DNA from: Penelope pileata
Taxonomy: Eukaryota; Chordata; Aves; Galliformes; Cracidae
DNA: 64,000 nucleotides
NCBI GenBank assembly: GCA_013396635.1
Contig: WBMW01004836.1
Location: forward strand, 1 to 64,000
Direction of reading: 5' to 3'
Every line of letters starts with the position of its first letter. Positions within the stretch are counted from its first letter, which is position 1. The translations under genes were made by a program, and so were the position numbers. The notes beneath the pieces are model-generated. The model did not search any database, had not been told where the DNA came from, and saw only the letters and a list, made by a program, of their open reading frames with translations. Below are positions 61,001 through 64,000 of the stretch, one piece after another.

Positions 61001-63986
61001 ATGGTTGAAATGTTGTGCTGTGAGAGATGATGCACTGAACAAATAGGTCTTTGTAGAACAACCCAAGCTGGAAGAGACTCACAAGGATCAAGCCCAGCTA
61101 CCTTGTATAATATAGTCCTAGTGCAAAGTATCTGCTAAGCTGAGATCTATTGATCCTTACAAAAATTGGCTTATCTCATGAGGACAGAAAAAAAGAGTAA
61201 TACTGAACCAAAATATTGTGTGAGGTATGCATAGGAAACCTTTTGCATGTTACTTTCCTCATTCACATGGGAAGGTGATATTTGTTTCTGTTTCTCAACT
61301 AGAGAGGCCTATTGGGTGATTCTTCATAGAGATTCAGACTCTTGGATTTGGGGCTTGAAGGAGAAGGTGAAGAATAAACAAGATAGGATTCAAAGGATGT
61401 CTTCTTCCCCTTCATGTCTTCTTCTGTCTATAGTCCACATCCCCAGGTCCTCTCACCTTTCCCACTTTCTCTCAACAGCAAGTCCTATGGCTAGTTGCTG
61501 GCCAGAGTGTTTTCAAACAGAACAGTAGAAAATAGGATTACCCAGGAAAATCCTCGTACTGTGTTGGAGACTAGCAGGAGGGTTCTAGCCACCAAACCAC
61601 ACAGATTATTTCTGCCCTCACTAGTGGCTGTAGTGATTCCTGTGTGGTTTGTTTATCATTTCCATTACTTTCCAGCTAGAGTTAGTGTTTGAAGAGAAAC
61701 AATGCCAAGGAAAGGCTTCCCAATTGCCTCGTGTTAAGTCATCACTAATGTTAAATTATGGCAATCATGATAAATTGTAGGATGAGGTACGTGCTTGTGG
61801 AGAGGAAGAAAACATGCTTAATAAGGCTTTAAAGGATGCTTCATTGTTGATTTTTAGTTGAAATTGAATGTTACGGTCTTAAATGACCCATCTGTTTCAG
61901 TTTCAGACTAATGAGTGTGCATTAGCTAATGAGTATTGGCTTTTTATTCATTTCAGTAATGCAATCTCAGTGTTTGTGTGAATTATAATTTGCAATTTCA
62001 TTTCAGTAGTTTAATTAATGTAAAATGGCTGAAAATAGATTTGAAATTTGTGAAAAGCAATATAGTATGTATACATGTTTTGCAAAATGGTTGTTAAGCC
62101 CGAATGTTGAACAAAGTTGGCAGAATGTTTATGTATTCAAAAGTAAGTTCTGTGCGCTTATTCTTGGAAACATTTTAAATAATGAAAGTAGTCACAAAAT
62201 ACAGTATCACTGTTTTCCCTATTTTCACAATGAGTGTTATTCCTTAATTAATAAGTGATGTATACTGTCTATTATTTAATTTAATTAATATAGCATTTTC
62301 ATGCAGGAAAACATCTTATAGTATTTTGTTTTTATTCTCCAGCAATGGCAAGTCGGCAGGTAGACATCGCTACTCAAGGATGGTTCATTGGCCTTATGTG
62401 TGCTGTCGCGCTTCTTATCTTGATTTTACTGATTGTTTGCTTCATAAGAAGAAATAAGGGTGGCAAATATCCAGGTATAATATATAACGATAAGAATAAA
62501 AAATATCTACTGATAATCAATACATTTAAAACAGATCTTAAGTTTACCGGAGAAAATACATTTGCTGCTAGTTTATATGCAATGTAATTGTGTATATGGG
62601 AAATAGTTCTATCAGTTGGTAGACTTGTTGGGAGCAGTCTGCCCATTGGTACAAAACTTCAGTTCCTAGGAAGCGTATCTCCCACTTTAGAGAGGGTTGA
62701 GCTTTGTTTGAGATACTCGGCCATGCTGCCAGCCCCACTCTCTGAAGTCTAGTGTTTTAACCCGCTAAAATGAGCTGAGTTAGAACTCTTAATAACTCAT
62801 CTTTTTCTCAATTTTAGCATGTCGTCTTCGGATTACCAATGGTTATAAAAACGTAGTCAGTTGTTTTAGTATGAAATTGTAGTAGCCAGATTCATTTCAA
62901 GGTGTTATGTATTATCGTAATATAACAGTGTATAAACTGATGATGTACAAAGTAAGTGTGGAAATTGCCAGAAAAAAGATAAGAGCTTATATATTGGATT
63001 ATGTAACTGTATCTGGTAAACAAGGGAAGGATTTCAGTAATAACCAGAAAAACAGAAATGAAAAGGCAAAAAACCATAATGAAGATAGTTCTTTACCAGT
63101 ATATTATTTTACTCTGCTAACAATCTTAACTGATAGGAATGTCTGTCTTCTCTAAACAGCTATCTCCTCAGGTACTCACAGATTTCTGTGCTATATAGTT
63201 GTAGAGGAACAAATTACATGTGAAGATTAATGCAATATATATGCAGTTTTACCGGTGAATGCAACCTATGACAGGGATGTGCAAGAGATATGATTGTGTT
63301 AAATCTAGGTTCCTGTCTATTTGTTTTTGCTTTGCTTTTGATCATGTTACAGAAAAGAAAGAATGAACAGCCCAAACCTATTTTTTCCAATATTAATGTT
63401 TTTAAATGCTATTTAAAATTCCCTGGACATTCTTTTGCAATACCTTTACCGAATTGTTAGTGCATGACATGAAAGCAGAAGGAAACTAACAGTGGATACA
63501 AGTGAATTTGATTCAACTTTGTCAATCAGTCTGGGAGAAATATCAAGAGGCAGTATGGAGCGTGGATATTCAGATTTCAATAAAAAATAGCTCTGCTAAT
63601 AACATAAGAAAAGAAAATATTTTAGTAAGATTGTTAACAAATCTTTAGTTGGAAATGAAAAGATGAAAAAGATTTATTAATGCAGAATGACACAGTATTT
63701 TGTGTTTGAATTAAGATAAAATTCTATAACTAATTAACAGATCTTTTCCTTCAAAACAGAACACATAACAATCTAAGGATCCTGTTCAAAAAATGATTTT
63801 TATTCAAACCATATTCCTGCCAAATGTGATTCAGTTTGAGAAATTAAGGTCTTAAGATTTCTAGTCTTGCAGTTTAATGATAAAAATTACTATTTCAAAT
63901 ATTTTAGTGAAGGAAAAGGAGGATGCACATGCTGATCCAGAAATACAGCCTATGAAGGAAGATGATGGAACATTTGGTGAATACAG
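7608..63986 (+). CDS. NRCAM: NRCAM, neuronal cell adhesion molecule (29 coding exons, 3' end outside window)
   Basis: L1-family type I membrane adhesion receptor of neurons and glia. In this family it mediates homophilic and heterophilic adhesion, axon guidance and node of Ranvier assembly, and links to ankyrin through its cytoplasmic tail. Joining 29 GT-AG exons gives one open frame of 1220 full codons plus two bases: signal peptide (1-24), six C2-type Ig domains (about 37-629), five fibronectin III repeats (about 640-1150), one transmembrane helix (about 1163-1186) and the start of the tail. Peptides such as KGKPPPSFSWTRNGTHF, VYQCTARNERGAA, GIGSEPDNLVITW and GWFIGLMCAVALLILILLIV identify Nr-CAM rather than neurofascin, L1 or CHL1. 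Family length is about 1260-1304 residues, so roughly 80 C-terminal residues are missing downstream. All residue numbers in this annotation assume every optional exon is included. Identification is by recognition, not by a search. Confidence 0.96.
7932..7964. repeat. Perfect inverted repeat, 12-bp arms
   Basis: Arms TTTAGTGTGTCT (7932-7943) and AGACACACTAAA (7953-7964) are exact reverse complements around a 9-base loop. It lies 234 bases past the exon 1 donor. Confidence 0.9.
8108..8490 (+). mobile_element. CR1 LINE 3' fragment, interrupted
   Basis: Plus-strand CR1 3' end: GATGGAGCCAGGCTCTTTTT and GGTGGTGCCCAGTGCCAGGA, then after an interruption CACAGGCTGCCGAGAGGCTG and TTGGAGATTTTCAAAAGCC. 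The interruption (8234 to about 8340) is a separate minus-strand CR1 end. Non-LTR retrotransposon relic, diverged and non-coding. Boundaries approximate. Confidence 0.85.
8234..8340 (-). mobile_element. CR1 fragment nested in another CR1
   Basis: Starts TCACAGAATCACAGAATTGT, the reverse complement of the CR1 3' terminal repeat, followed by GGTTGGAAGGGACCTTGAAA. It interrupts the plus-strand copy between GGGGAACTG and CACAGGCTG, so it inserted later and in the opposite sense. The right edge is approximate. Confidence 0.78.
10482..10499 (+). CDS. NRCAM: NRCAM 18-nt microexon (SKLLEE)
   Basis: The 18 bases read CA AAA CTT CTA GAA GAA T between AG and GTAAGT. They complete a serine with the T left over from exon 1 and supply the T of the leucine completed by the next exon, giving VPLD-SKLLEE-LSQPPT, the known N-terminal Nr-CAM peptide. 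Phase is 1-1, so skipping keeps frame. The acceptor is poor (purine-rich GATGGGGGAATAAAAG, no real polypyrimidine tract), as expected of a regulated microexon. It sits between the signal peptide and Ig1. Confidence 0.88.
10500..12054 (+). other. NRCAM intron 2
   Basis: No repeat or RNA gene recognised. TGCATG at 10638-10643, 139 bases past the microexon donor, is a possible splicing enhancer. Confidence 0.8.
12055..12160 (+). CDS. NRCAM: NRCAM exon: Ig1 first half
   Basis: Residues 37-71. It reads SQPPTIIQQSPKDYIVDPRE then NIVIQCEAKGKPPP, holding the B-strand cysteine of Ig domain 1 (VIQC). The acceptor is AATAAAG|TG and the donor AG|GTTAGT. It enters in phase 1 and leaves in phase 2, the intron falling inside the serine of PPPSFSW. 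Confidence 0.95.
13578..13658. repeat. 38-bp tandem duplication
   Basis: CTCTGCAAATACAAATTGGA and the rest of the 38-base unit recur head to tail (13578-13615, 13616-13653) with one visible mismatch (CAAAA versus CAGAA), plus a 5-base third start. Confidence 0.92.
14087..14130. repeat. AT-rich tandem low-complexity run
   Basis: Repeated TTAATTAAAAA/TTAAAAATTAA motifs, largely self-complementary. Confidence 0.8.
14860..15056 (+). CDS. NRCAM: NRCAM exon: Ig1 second half
   Basis: Residues 72-137. It begins SFSWTRNGTHFDIDKDEQVT and ends ARNERGAAISNNIVIRPS. It carries the core Trp, the DxGxYxC-like motif (EGVYQC) with the F-strand Cys of Ig1, and an N-glycosylation sequon (NGT). The acceptor is GTTATGTAG|C and the donor A|GTAAGT. 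It leaves in phase 1 at the Ig1/Ig2 border. Confidence 0.96.
15057..15950 (+). other. NRCAM intron 4
   Basis: AT-rich, with a short (GTTT)n run near 15094-15112. No other feature seen. Confidence 0.8.
15951..16073 (+). CDS. NRCAM: NRCAM exon: Ig2 first half
   Basis: Residues 138-178. It reads RSPLWTKEKLEPNQVREGDS, LVLHCRPPVGLPPP and IIFWMDN, including the first Ig2 cysteine and the core Trp. The acceptor is TTTCTACAG and the donor G|GTGAGT. Phase is 1-1. Confidence 0.96.
16074..16449 (+). other. NRCAM intron 5
   Basis: 376-base intron within Ig2; nothing recognised. Confidence 0.8.
16450..16620 (+). CDS. NRCAM: NRCAM exon: Ig2 second half
   Basis: Residues 179-235. It contains FQRLPQSERVSQGLNGDLYF, then DTREDYICYARFNHTQTI and the Ig2 end VKVFS. 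The second Ig2 Cys is in YICYA, with an N-glycosylation site at NHT. The donor A|GTAGGT leaves phase 1. Its last A makes either Met (joined to the 57-nt exon) or Thr (joined directly to Ig3). Confidence 0.96.
16621..17056 (+). other. NRCAM intron 6, upstream of the 57-nt cassette
   Basis: 436-base intron; the pyrimidine-rich acceptor is ordinary. No strong motif recognised. Confidence 0.8.
17057..17113 (+). CDS. NRCAM: NRCAM alternative 57-nt exon (19-residue Ig2-Ig3 linker)
   Basis: The 57 bases encode MDSLNDTIAANLSDTDFYG with split codons at both ends, matching the 19-residue optional insert of Nr-CAM between Ig2 and Ig3 (human VDELNDTIAANLSDTEFYG from memory). The acceptor is TGTTTATTTCAG and the donor G|GTGAGT. 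Phase is 1-1, so it is a frame-neutral cassette. It adds two sequons (NDT, NLS) in an acidic linker. Skipping joins FS to TKPV; inclusion joins YG to AKPV. Confidence 0.93.
17114..19463 (+). other. NRCAM intron 7
   Basis: Contains ACTAAC (17168-17173), a possible quaking-type site just after the 57-nt exon, an A/C-rich low-complexity run (about 18316-18348) and a minus-strand CR1 (18891-19240). Confidence 0.8.
18891..19240 (-). mobile_element. CR1 LINE 3' fragment
   Basis: Begins TCATAGAATCATAGAATGGC, then GGTTGGAAGGGACCTCAAAG, CATCAGGCTGCCCAGGGCCC and CTGGACAGCCTGTGCCAGTG, continuing to GAGTCTTCTCTT. This is the reverse complement of a CR1 3' end. Non-coding relic of about 350 bases, 5'-truncated as usual for CR1. 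Confidence 0.92.
19464..19575 (+). CDS. NRCAM: NRCAM exon: Ig3 first half
   Basis: Residues 255-291. It reads KPVTERPPILLTPTGSTSNK, VELRGNVLLLECIAAG, with the first Ig3 Cys in LLECIAAG. The acceptor is CTTGTTCCAG|CC and the donor TT|GTGAGT. Phase is 1 in, 2 out. A minus-strand CR1 ends about 220 bases upstream. Confidence 0.95.
19576..21514 (+). other. NRCAM intron 8
   Basis: Intron within Ig3; no repeat, RNA or regulatory element recognised. Confidence 0.8.
21515..21699 (+). CDS. NRCAM: NRCAM exon: Ig3 second half
   Basis: Residues 292-353. It reads LPTPVIRWIKEGGELPANRT and later DSGNYKCIARNTLGSTHHV. The core Trp, the DSGNYKC motif with the second Ig3 Cys and a sequon (NRT) are present. 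The acceptor is GCTTTTCCAG|A and the donor G|GTAATA. It ends in phase 1 at the Ig3/Ig4 border. Confidence 0.96.
21700..23092 (+). other. NRCAM intron 9
   Basis: Includes a long pyrimidine-rich stretch (about 22005-22195). Nothing else recognised. Confidence 0.8.
23093..23224 (+). CDS. NRCAM: NRCAM exon: Ig4 first half
   Basis: Residues 354-397. It reads AAPYWITAPRNLVLSPGEDG, TLICRANGNPKPSISW and LANAVPIA. It supplies the Cys and Trp of Ig4. The acceptor follows CTCTTCCTAACTCCAG and the donor is A|GTAAGA. Phase is 1-1. The following intron is the longest in the window (8.6 kb). Confidence 0.96.
23881..23889 (-). terminator. Polyadenylation signal in solo LTR
   Basis: Minus-strand GCAATAAAG, 11 bases after the TATA motif in LTR orientation. 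Confidence 0.55.
23901..23911 (-). promoter_or_regulatory. TATA box of solo LTR
   Basis: Minus-strand GGTATAAAAGG. It would drive transcription toward lower coordinates, antisense to NRCAM. Current activity unknown. Confidence 0.6.
25659..25680. repeat. 22-bp perfect palindrome
   Basis: CTTGCTTTAAA followed directly by its reverse complement TTTAAAGCAAG, with no spacer. Confidence 0.95.
28494..28510. repeat. A17 homopolymer
   Basis: Uninterrupted A run; no adjacent retrogene recognised. Confidence 0.9.
28820..29008 (-). mobile_element. CR1 LINE 3' fragment, diverged
   Basis: Starts TCACAGAATCATAGAATAGT, then GTTGGAAGGAATTAGAGGTC and further CR1-like ACTCCATAACCTCCTTGGGC. Older and more diverged than the copy at 30132. 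Confidence 0.82.
30132..30545 (-). mobile_element. CR1 LINE 3' fragment
   Basis: Starts TCATAGAATCATCGAATGGC, then GGTTGGAAGAGACCTCAAGA, AGGCTGCCCAGGAACCCATC, AAGCCATTCCTCCTCGTCCT and AGCTGAACAAGCCCAGCTGC, ending near CAGCCTTTCTTCATAGCT. About 410 bases of 5'-truncated CR1. Confidence 0.93.
31824..31967 (+). CDS. NRCAM: NRCAM exon: Ig4 second half
   Basis: Residues 398-445. It reads IAPEDPSRKVDGDTIIFSAV, then QERSSAVYQCNASNEYGYLL and ANAFVNVL. The SSAVYQC motif carries the second Ig4 Cys, and NAS is a sequon. The acceptor is ACATCAACAG and the donor G|GTAAGA. Phase is 1-1. The N-terminal horseshoe (Ig1-4) ends here. Confidence 0.96.
31968..33053 (+). other. NRCAM intron 11
   Basis: T-rich near 32110-32140; nothing else recognised. 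Confidence 0.8.
33054..33165 (+). CDS. NRCAM: NRCAM exon: Ig5 first half
   Basis: Residues 446-482. It reads AEPPRILTPANKLYQVIADS, PALIDCANFGSPKPEIEW. The acceptor is TTATCTTTTCAG and the donor TG|GTATGT. It leaves phase 2 inside the core Trp codon. The 252-base intron after it holds an AT-rich tandem repeat. Confidence 0.96.
33256..33298. repeat. Self-complementary 12-bp AT tandem repeat
   Basis: AAACTTAAATTT repeats at 33271-33282 and 33283-33294, flanked by AAGTTTTAAGTTT of opposite sense, so the whole stretch can fold on itself. It lies in the short 252-base intron splitting Ig5. Confidence 0.88.
33418..33584 (+). CDS. NRCAM: NRCAM exon: Ig5 second half
   Basis: Residues 483-538. It reads WFKGVKGSILRGNEYVFHDN, GTLEIPVAQKDSAGTY and TCVARNKLGKIQNEVQLEVK. 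It has the DSAGTYTC motif with the second Cys and a sequon (NGT). The acceptor is ATATAAAG|G and the donor G|GTAAGA. Only 83 bases separate it from the next exon. Confidence 0.96.
33668..33815 (+). CDS. NRCAM: NRCAM exon: Ig6 first half
   Basis: Residues 539-587. It reads DPTMIIKQPEYKVIQRSGQV, SFECVIKHDLTLMPTV and IWLKDNNELPDDE. It supplies the first Ig6 Cys and the core Trp. The acceptor is TTTAAATTTCAG and the donor AG|GTATAA. It leaves in phase 2. Confidence 0.96.
33816..34354 (+). other. NRCAM intron 14
   Basis: Short (GTTT)n after the donor and an alternating TATATGTGTATA patch near 34036-34063. Nothing else recognised. Confidence 0.8.
34355..34479 (+). CDS. NRCAM: NRCAM exon: Ig6 second half
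   Basis: Residues 588-629. It reads RFLVGKDNLTIMNVTDKDDG, TYTCIVNTTLDSVSAS and AVLTVV. It has a D-GTYTC motif and sequons NLT, NVT and NTT. The acceptor is GTATTTACAG|G and the donor G|GTAAGA. It ends Ig6 in phase 1. Confidence 0.96.
34480..35385 (+). other. NRCAM intron 15
   Basis: 906-base AT-rich intron before the 30-nt exon. TGCATG near 35050, about 330 bases upstream of the exon, is the only motif noted. Confidence 0.75.
35386..35415 (+). CDS. NRCAM: NRCAM alternative 30-nt exon (10-residue Ig6-Fn1 linker)
   Basis: The exon encodes AAPPTPAIIY with split codons at both ends, matching the proline-rich optional linker of Nr-CAM between Ig6 and Fn1. The acceptor is GTTCTTTTCAG and the donor G|GTAAAC. 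Phase is 1-1, so it is frame-neutral. About 75 bases past the donor lies a C-rich, then T-rich, then TG-rich tract that could regulate its inclusion (inference). Confidence 0.92.
35416..36613 (+). other. NRCAM intron 16
   Basis: Contains the C/T/TG-rich tract at 35490-35556 and a TGCATG near 36461. Otherwise AT-rich and featureless. Confidence 0.8.
35490..35556 (+). repeat. C-run, T-run and TG-rich tract after 30-nt exon
   Basis: CTTCCTCCCCCCCGCCCCCC, then nine or more T, then TGTGTTTATGTGTGTATGTG and TGTTTGTTTTGTGG. In RNA this would be a composite of poly-C, poly-U and UG-rich binding stretches close to a small cassette exon. Confidence 0.85.
36614..36715 (+). CDS. NRCAM: NRCAM exon: Fn1 first half
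   Basis: Residues 640-673. It reads ARPNPPFDLELTGQLERSIE and LSWVPGDENNSPIT, with the early Trp typical of a fibronectin III repeat. The acceptor is GATTTACAG|CT and the donor A|GTATGT. Phase is 1-1. Confidence 0.95.
36716..38781 (+). other. NRCAM intron 17
   Basis: Two-kilobase intron within Fn1; no repeat, RNA or regulatory element recognised. Confidence 0.8.
38782..38979 (+). CDS. NRCAM: NRCAM exon: Fn1 second half
   Basis: Residues 674-739. It reads NFVIEYEDGLHEPGVWHYQT, then VQLKLSPYVNYSFRVIAVNE and IGRSQPSEPSEQYLTKSA. The YSFRVIAVNEIG motif is a canonical Fn III F-strand; NYS is a sequon. The acceptor is CTGTTTGCAG and the donor A|GTAAAT. Phase is 1-1, with only 113 bases to the next exon. 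Confidence 0.96.
39093..39163 (+). CDS. NRCAM: NRCAM exon: Fn2 first part
   Basis: Residues 740-763. It reads NPDENPSNVQGIGSEPDNLV then ITWE, the start of Fn2. The acceptor is TTTGTTTTTAG|AC and the donor GAG|GTAAGT. It leaves in phase 0, so unlike the domain-border exons it is not frame-neutral. Confidence 0.95.
39164..40016 (+). other. NRCAM intron 19
   Basis: Phase-0 intron in Fn2; no recognisable feature. Confidence 0.8.
40017..40242 (+). CDS. NRCAM: NRCAM exon: Fn2 second part
   Basis: Residues 764-838. It begins SLKGFQSNGPGLQYKVSWRQ and contains DDEWTSVVVANVSKYIVSGT and IKVQALNDLGYAPEPSEV. The sequon NVS and the conserved Y-IKVQALND motif mark Fn2. The acceptor is TCTTTTCTTTTCAG and the donor T|GTAAGT. 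Phase is 0 in, 1 out. Confidence 0.96.
40349..40395. repeat. T-rich / (GTTT)n low-complexity run
   Basis: GGTTTTTTGTTG followed by T9 and GTTTG repeats, in the intron between the Fn2 and Fn3 exons. Confidence 0.85.
40529..40644 (+). CDS. NRCAM: NRCAM exon: Fn3 first part
   Basis: Residues 839-877. It reads LPMVAPGNVQVHVINSTLAK, VHWDPVPLKTVRGHLQGYK. The acceptor is CTTCCACACAG|TG and the donor AAA|GTAAGT. Phase is 1 in, 0 out. NST is a sequon. Confidence 0.95.
40645..44429 (+). other. NRCAM intron 21
   Basis: 3.8-kb phase-0 intron inside Fn3. Open frames at 43678-43992 and 43999-44470 (+) have no recognised homology and no plausible exon structure. No transposon ends seen. Confidence 0.75.
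44430..44634 (+). CDS. NRCAM: NRCAM exon: Fn3 second part with dibasic cleavage motif
   Basis: Residues 878-945. It reads IYYWKVQSLSRRSKRHVEKK, ILTFRGNKTSGMLPGLEPYS and LNVRVVNGKGEGPASPDKVF. RRSKR (44460-44474) fits the furin-type R-X-K/R-R rule and lies where L1-family proteins are known to be cleaved in Fn3. The acceptor is TTTTATCTTAG and the donor G|GTATGA. Phase is 0 in, 1 out. Confidence 0.95.
44822..44944 (+). CDS. NRCAM: NRCAM exon: Fn4 first half
   Basis: Residues 946-986. It reads VPSSPSFLKITNPTLDSLTL, EWGSPTHPNGVLTSYI and LKFQP. The acceptor is a weak CTTGTTAAAAG|TT, accepted because it alone restores frame and the VPS junction. The donor is A|GTAAGT. Phase is 1-1. Confidence 0.94.
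44945..45969 (+). other. NRCAM intron 23
   Basis: AT-rich intron within Fn4; nothing recognised. Confidence 0.8.
45970..46146 (+). CDS. NRCAM: NRCAM exon: Fn4 second half
   Basis: Residues 987-1045. It reads INNTHELGPLVEIRLPANES, ILKNLNYSTRYKFYFNAQTS and GSGSQITEEAVTIMDE. Sequons are NNT, NES and NYS. The acceptor is TTGTAATAACAG and the donor G|GTAAGA. Phase is 1-1. Confidence 0.96.
46147..47266 (+). other. NRCAM intron 24
   Basis: Intron before the 36-nt cassette; TGCATG at 47167-47172 is near its 3' end. Otherwise nothing recognised. Confidence 0.8.
47267..47302 (+). CDS. NRCAM: NRCAM alternative 36-nt exon (12-residue Fn4-Fn5 linker)
   Basis: The exon encodes ASILRPAVGAGK with split codons, the optional 12-residue linker of Nr-CAM after Fn4. 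The acceptor is CTCCATTTAAG|CC. A second AG four bases later (47269-47270) would break the frame. The donor is G|GTAAAA. Phase is 1-1. TGCATG motifs lie 100 bases upstream (47167-47172) and 10 bases downstream of the exon (47312-47317), candidates for RBFOX control. Confidence 0.92.
47312..47317 (+). promoter_or_regulatory. Candidate RBFOX intronic splicing element
   Basis: TGCATG begins 10 bases after the last base of the 36-nt exon. In vertebrate neuronal cassettes UGCAUG just downstream of an exon usually promotes inclusion. Function here is inferred. Confidence 0.5.
52982..53045 (-). mobile_element. CR1 LINE terminal fragment
   Basis: TCACAGAATCATAGAATATC followed by TTGTTGGAAGGGACCCGCAG. 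Only the last 60-odd bases of a CR1 3' end. Confidence 0.82.
55677..55802 (+). CDS. NRCAM: NRCAM optional Fn5, first exon
   Basis: Residues 1058-1099. It reads VQPLYPRIRNVTTAAAETYA, NISWEYEGPDHANFYV and EYGVAG. Sequons are NVT and NIS. The acceptor is TTGTATATTCAG|TG and the donor A|GTAAGA. Phase is 1-1. With the next exon it makes 279 bases, exactly the 93-residue Fn5 cassette described as optional in Nr-CAM. Confidence 0.95.
55803..56894 (+). other. NRCAM intron 26, within Fn5
   Basis: Very AT-rich. TGCATG at 56717-56722 lies 172 bases before the second Fn5 exon. Nothing else recognised. Confidence 0.8.
56895..57047 (+). CDS. NRCAM: NRCAM optional Fn5, second exon
   Basis: Residues 1100-1150. 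It reads SKEDWKKEIVNGSRSFFVLK, GLTPGTAYKVRVGAEG and LSGFRSSEDVFETGP. The AYKVRVGA motif is the Fn III F-strand; NGS is a sequon. The acceptor is AATTTTTGTAG|GC and the donor G|GTGAGG. Phase is 1-1. Confidence 0.95.
57994..58060. repeat. T67 homopolymer
   Basis: Sixty-seven consecutive T with no interruption, preceded by ATCGTTCC and followed by GCTTAG. Exact length is doubtful in any assembly. Confidence 0.9.
58500..59682 (+). mobile_element. CR1 LINE, 1.2-kb 5'-truncated copy with reverse transcriptase remnant
   Basis: Decayed end of CR1 ORF2 plus 3'UTR in the sense of NRCAM. Frame at 58765 reads LGPVLFNIFINDLDEGIECT then FTDDTKLRG, the reverse transcriptase DD box region; further on come PLYSALVEAT and HMNMRKNFLTVRVTEHWNRL. 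Stops and frame changes show it is dead. The end is GATTCTGTGATTCTGTGAT, the CR1 terminal repeat. The 5' edge is approximate. Confidence 0.93.
58765..58998 (+). pseudogene. CR1 reverse transcriptase fragment
   Basis: 78-codon open stretch of the CR1 polymerase domain. The usual F-A-D-D-T-K-L box reads F-T-D-D-T-K-L, and the frame is lost on both sides. A relic without function. Confidence 0.85.
61055..61100 (-). mobile_element. Possible CR1 trace
   Basis: AGAACAACCCAAGCTGGAAG then AGACTCACAAGGATCAAGCC resembles the conserved GGTTGGAAGGGACC...GATCA core of a minus-strand CR1, but the terminal repeat is absent. Confidence 0.3.
62343..62474 (+). CDS. NRCAM: NRCAM transmembrane exon
   Basis: Residues 1151-1194. 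It begins AMASRQVDIATQ, followed by the helix GWFIGLMCAVALLILILLIV, then the stop-transfer CFIRRNKGGKYP. This juxtamembrane-TM stretch is almost invariant between Nr-CAM and neurofascin. The acceptor is TTTATTCTCCAG|CA and the donor G|GTATAA. Phase is 1-1 and length divisible by three, so skipping it would delete the membrane anchor in frame. Confidence 0.96.
62475..63907 (+). other. NRCAM intron 28
   Basis: Between the transmembrane and first cytoplasmic exons; AT-rich, nothing recognised. Confidence 0.8.
63908..63986 (+). CDS. NRCAM: NRCAM first cytoplasmic exon
   Basis: Residues 1195-1220. It reads VKEKEDAHADPEIQPMKEDD then GTFGEY, the membrane-proximal tail. The acceptor is AAATATTTTAG|TG and the donor AG|GTGAGC. 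It leaves in phase 2; the expected next codon is the Ser of EYSDAEDHKP. The remaining exons with the ankyrin-binding FIGQY and the C-terminal PDZ-binding motif are past the window end. Confidence 0.95.
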
Positions 63987-64000
63987 GTGAGCAACTGATG

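Larger units (their letters stand above)
57048..62342 (+). other. NRCAM intron 27 (5.3 kb)
   Basis: Contains a T67 homopolymer (57994-58060), a long plus-strand CR1 (58500-59682), a TA-rich patch near 60395-60416 and a possible CR1 trace near 61055-61100. Confidence 0.8.

Noticed and set aside
1..64000. CRISPR arrays, operons, bacterial-type promoters
   Set aside because: Split exons, GT-AG introns and CR1 repeats show vertebrate nuclear DNA; no repeat-spacer pattern seen.

Overview
The window is AT-rich vertebrate nuclear DNA carrying most of one gene on the + strand: NRCAM (neuronal cell adhesion molecule, Nr-CAM/Bravo), an L1-family immunoglobulin-superfamily receptor. The host is almost certainly a bird, probably galliform: the interspersed repeats are avian CR1 LINE copies with the ATTCTRTG-type 3' end plus a solo LTR of alpharetrovirus-like layout, and the protein reads very close to chicken Nr-CAM as I remember it. 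A few residues look different from chicken, so the species may be chicken or a relative.

Layout: 1-7509 is non-coding (upstream intron or 5' region). The first coding exon (7510-7698) carries the start codon and signal peptide. It is followed by an 18-nt microexon (10482-10499), the six Ig domains, each split over two exons (12055-34479), a 57-nt exon between Ig2 and Ig3 (17057-17113), a 30-nt exon between Ig6 and Fn1 (35386-35415), fibronectin III repeats 1-4 (36614-46146), a 36-nt exon (47267-47302), Fn5 in two exons (55677-57047), the transmembrane exon (62343-62474) and the first cytoplasmic exon (63908-63986). I resolve 29 coding exons, all GT-AG and all phase-consistent. With every exon included they give 1220 full codons plus two bases. 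The last cytoplasmic exons, including the ankyrin-binding FIGQY region, lie beyond the window.

The five optional segments (6, 19, 10, 12 and 93 residues) are all flanked by phase-1 introns and have lengths divisible by three, so they can be included or skipped independently. Several have candidate splicing-factor motifs nearby, most strikingly TGCATG ten bases after the 36-nt exon.

Mobile DNA: CR1 fragments at 8108-8490 (with an opposite-strand CR1 nested inside), 18891-19240, 28820-29008, 30132-30545, 52982-53045 and a 1.2-kb reverse-transcriptase-bearing copy at 58500-59682. A solo LTR (23824-24232, - strand) is bounded by a perfect 6-bp target duplication. No second gene, RNA gene or CRISPR was seen. 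Most other open frames are intronic chance ORFs or repeat-derived.
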